A DNA stretch of 64,000 nt from positions 145,221-209,220 of the forward strand of contig DMSQ01000030.1 in the NCBI GenBank assembly GCA_003457135.1, read 5' to 3'. Under the pieces are notes generated by a model. That model had not been told where the DNA came from and did no database searches. It was given only the letters and a program-made list of their open reading frames with translations. The translations under genes and the position numbers were made by a program. Origin of the DNA: Prolixibacteraceae bacterium (GTDB taxonomy: Bacteria; Bacteroidota; Bacteroidia; Bacteroidales; Prolixibacteraceae). Shown one piece after another: positions 62,735-64,000 of this stretch (within the stretch, counting starts at the first letter, position 1; the number at the start of each line of letters is the position of its first letter).

Positions 62735-62755
62735 GTTGTGCAAATGTTGTGCAAA
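62735..62755. repeat. Right cluster of recombinase arm-type motifs
   Basis: GTTGTGCAAA occurs at 62735-62744 and 62746-62755, 11 bp apart, or one helical turn. It is the same decamer family as at 50794-50834 near the left end. A related TTGTGCGAATTTG lies at 62315-62327. Confidence 0.7.
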
Positions 62756-62764
62756 TTTGTAATT

Positions 62765-62799
62765 TAAAAGCCGTAACTGATTGATAATCAATTACGGCT
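62765..62799 (-). terminator. Terminator of the tRNA-Val gene, supplied by the element
   Basis: On the minus strand GCCGTAATTGATT-N-AATCAGTTACGGC forms a long stem followed by TTTT. It begins 3-4 bp after the tRNA 3' end and lies inside the element, next to the attachment repeat. The left flank, the tRNA's original downstream DNA, has no equally good stem. Confidence 0.75.
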
Positions 62800-62800
62800 C

Positions 62801-62820
62801 GTGGGCTGTACTGGATTCGA
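62801..62820. repeat. Right attachment-site repeat, within the tRNA-Val gene
   Basis: GTGGGCTGTACTGGATTCGA covers the 3' acceptor strand and T-arm 3' half of the tRNA plus two downstream bases. It is identical to 50638-50657. Confidence 0.92.
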
Positions 62821-62876
62821 ACCAGTGACCCCTACCCTGTCAAGGTAATGCTCTAAACCAACTGAGCTAACAGCCC
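62802..62876 (-). tRNA. tRNA-Val (anticodon GAC)
   Basis: On the minus strand the acceptor GGGCTGT pairs with ACAGCCC. The D-stem is GCTC/GAGC, the anticodon stem-loop TTACC-TTGACAG-GGTAG gives anticodon GAC, and the T-arm is ACTGG-TTCGAAT-CCAGT. Discriminator A; CCA is not encoded. A CAAAAATA (62891-62898, TATTTTTG on the minus strand) lies 15 bp upstream as a likely -7 box. The element has integrated into the 3' end and restored it. Confidence 0.95.
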
Positions 62877-63029
62877 TTATTTTCGAGCCACAAAAATATA
62901 AATTTTTTCGTTTCTTTCCCGATTGGTGAATAAATCGTCTAAATTTGAGATTTTTGAATCAGAAAATTATTTTGGGATTTAAAATTCTTTACAAACCCTG
63001 AATGGGTTTTGCCATTTAAAAAGCTTAAG

Positions 63030-64000
63030 ATGAGAACTGAACTTCGTTTTATTGTTTTACTTTTTTACTGGATATGTTCATTCTCGGCTATTATTACCAA
63101 AGCCAGCGATGACCCTGCCAGCAAACTTTACGATGAAACAATTTTTGTTATCTCTAATTTCTCCGGCGTCGATGCCAATTTGAACGAAACACGCACCATT
63201 CAGGAACTTTTAGATCAAAATATTGGAGGATTCAGGTTTTACCTTGAATGGGAAAAGCAGCAAAATCAGCTAATGATTAAAAAAGCCGACGGAAGCTCCA
63301 TCCCGTTTGGGCAAACGATGCTCGAAATCAAAAAATTTCTGGATGCTAATCGTGATAAAATCATGACCCTGTTTCTTGATTTCAGCACCAACATTAATGA
63401 GCTTGACGAGATTTTTCATGAACAGGGAATCAATCAATATTTTTATACCTACGAAGCAAAGGAAGGCTGGGCCCCAGTTAAAACTATGATTGCCGAGAAT
63501 AAGAGACTGGTAATTTTTGCGATGCAGGAGCACCGAAACAGTCCCGAATGGCTTCACTATGTATGGAATCACGCAGTTGAACCTTATTTTTCGATTTGGG
63601 AAGCTCCTGTTTTTAAAGGTGAATTTCTAAAAGGTGACCCAAAAAACAGTCTTTTAATTTATAATGATTATAATTTTCCGAAGAAGTCGGATTACGCAAA
63701 AAATTTGAAATACGATACCAACCAAAATCCTTATCTGATAGAGCATGTTAAAAATACCTGGACCAATACCGGTAAAACGCCCAATTTTATAATGCTCGAC
63801 CGTTACGAAAGCTGGATTCTGGGAGTAGTGTCCTACTTACGAGGCTTTACAATCATAAAAGGAACGGTTACTTACAATGCGCAGGTTCTCGACTATGTGA
63901 ACTGGGAAGCAACCGGAAGCCTGACGAGTGGGAAGTTTTGTTTCCCGGTTGGTCCGGGCGATAATCTTGTTTTGTCGCCAAAAAGTCCGGGTTTTCGATT
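63030..64000 (+). CDS. Secreted PI-PLC-like protein (partial, runs off the window)
   Basis: An open frame of 323 codons without a stop begins at the ATG at 63030. It has a signal peptide (about 1-25, LRFIVLLFYWICSFSAIIT), then a region that resembles the phosphatidylinositol-specific phospholipase C X-type TIM barrel: RTIQELLDQNIGGFRFYLEW, DKIMTLFLDFSTNINELDEIF and RLVIFAMQEH. The part after about residue 280 (TYNAQVLDYVNWEATG) looks like the start of a LamG-like beta domain. The usual catalytic histidines are not obvious, so enzyme activity is unsure. A TAAATTTG box lies upstream at 62940-62947. Confidence 0.75.
   Translation, partial: MRTELRFIVLLFYWICSFSAIITKASDDPASKLYDETIFVISNFSGVDANLNETRTIQELLDQNIGGFRFYLEWEKQQNQLMIKKADGSSIPFGQTMLEIKKFLDANRDKIMTLFLDFSTNINELDEIFHEQGINQYFYTYEAKEGWAPVKTMIAENKRLVIFAMQEHRNSPEWLHYVWNHAVEPYFSIWEAPVFKGEFLKGDPKNSLLIYNDYNFPKKSDYAKNLKYDTNQNPYLIEHVKNTWTNTGKTPNFIMLDRYESWILGVVSYLRGFTIIKGTVTYNAQVLDYVNWEATGSLTSGKFCFPVGPGDNLVLSPKSPGFR

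Larger units (their letters stand above)
62204..62801. other. Non-coding right end of the integrative element
   Basis: No credible gene was found in about 600 bp of AT-rich DNA. It holds a TTGTGCGAATTTG motif (62315-62327), two GTTGTGCAAA motifs (62735-62755) and the tRNA terminator (62765-62799). Repeated TTTTCACT-type strings occur near 62350-62385. The stretch may contain the replication origin or other cis sites of the element, but nothing specific was identified. Confidence 0.5.
50638..62820. mobile_element. 12.2-kb integrative element in the tRNA-Val(GAC) gene
   Basis: A 20-bp direct repeat bounds the element, with a tyrosine recombinase near the left end and an intact tRNA at the right end. 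Cargo: recombinase, unknown, excisionase, small wHTH-like protein, nuclease, Pol A-like polymerase and a small protein on the plus strand; a coiled-coil protein, two membrane proteins, DUF932, a short ORF and a vWA protein on the minus strand; a sigma-like factor on the plus strand; three structured RNA copies. No relaxase, type IV secretion, capsid or tail genes were seen. It may be a mobilisable or satellite-type element, or a plasmid-like replicon that integrates. Confidence 0.9.

Noticed and set aside
63270..63572. 100-codon minus-strand frame at the right end
   Set aside because: It is the antisense shadow of the secreted PI-PLC-like gene, which has a signal peptide and remains open to the window edge.

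Overview
The window comes from a member of the Bacteroidota, most likely a marine or sediment Bacteroidales/Marinilabiliales-type organism. Evidence: SusC/SusD/SusE outer-membrane genes, type IX secretion (T9SS) sorting domains and a PorZ-like protein, TAnnTTTG-type promoters, and lipoprotein signals of Bacteroidota type.

Layout. 1-12 kb holds core metabolism: ilvE, nadA, a large Oar-like TonB-dependent receptor, deoC, ppc followed by an LCIB-type carbonic anhydrase, a polyprenyl diphosphate synthase and an ArsR regulator. 12-31 kb is a starch/maltodextrin locus. A leftward operon encodes an MFS maltose-type transporter, beta-phosphoglucomutase, a GH65 phosphorylase, a SusA-like GH13 and a lipoprotein GH13. 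A LacI-family regulator lies next to it, then a rightward susC-susD-susE set and a T9SS-exported CBM48-GH13 amylase. Two copies of the same 14-bp LacI-type operator lie upstream of the two arms. The SusD protein carries an internal insert homologous to the two C-terminal modules of the SusE protein beside it.

31-43 kb is an accessory stretch with decay and transfer signs: a frameshifted secreted protein, an ORF6N fragment, a phage-like small protein, a broken esterase, a tetraheme-cytochrome/SUMF1 fusion, and a Tat-exported oxidoreductase, a TIM-barrel protein and two DUF1080 proteins that look like a 3-keto-glycoside pathway, then a truncated acyltransferase. 43-50.6 kb is core again: cvpA, a GH3-type protein, deoxynucleoside kinase, rdgB, porZ, recO and an aminotransferase.

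50.6-62.8 kb is a 12.2-kb integrative element in the 3' end of a tRNA-Val(GAC) gene, bounded by a 20-bp direct repeat. It encodes a tyrosine recombinase, an excisionase, a PD-(D/E)XK-type nuclease, a divergent Pol A-superfamily polymerase, a DUF932 protein, a vWA protein, a sigma-70-like factor and several unknowns. No relaxase, conjugation or virion genes are visible. It also holds three copies of a ~80-nt element with compensatory base changes, which I interpret as an undescribed family of small structured RNAs. Beyond the tRNA a secreted PI-PLC-like protein runs off the end of the window.
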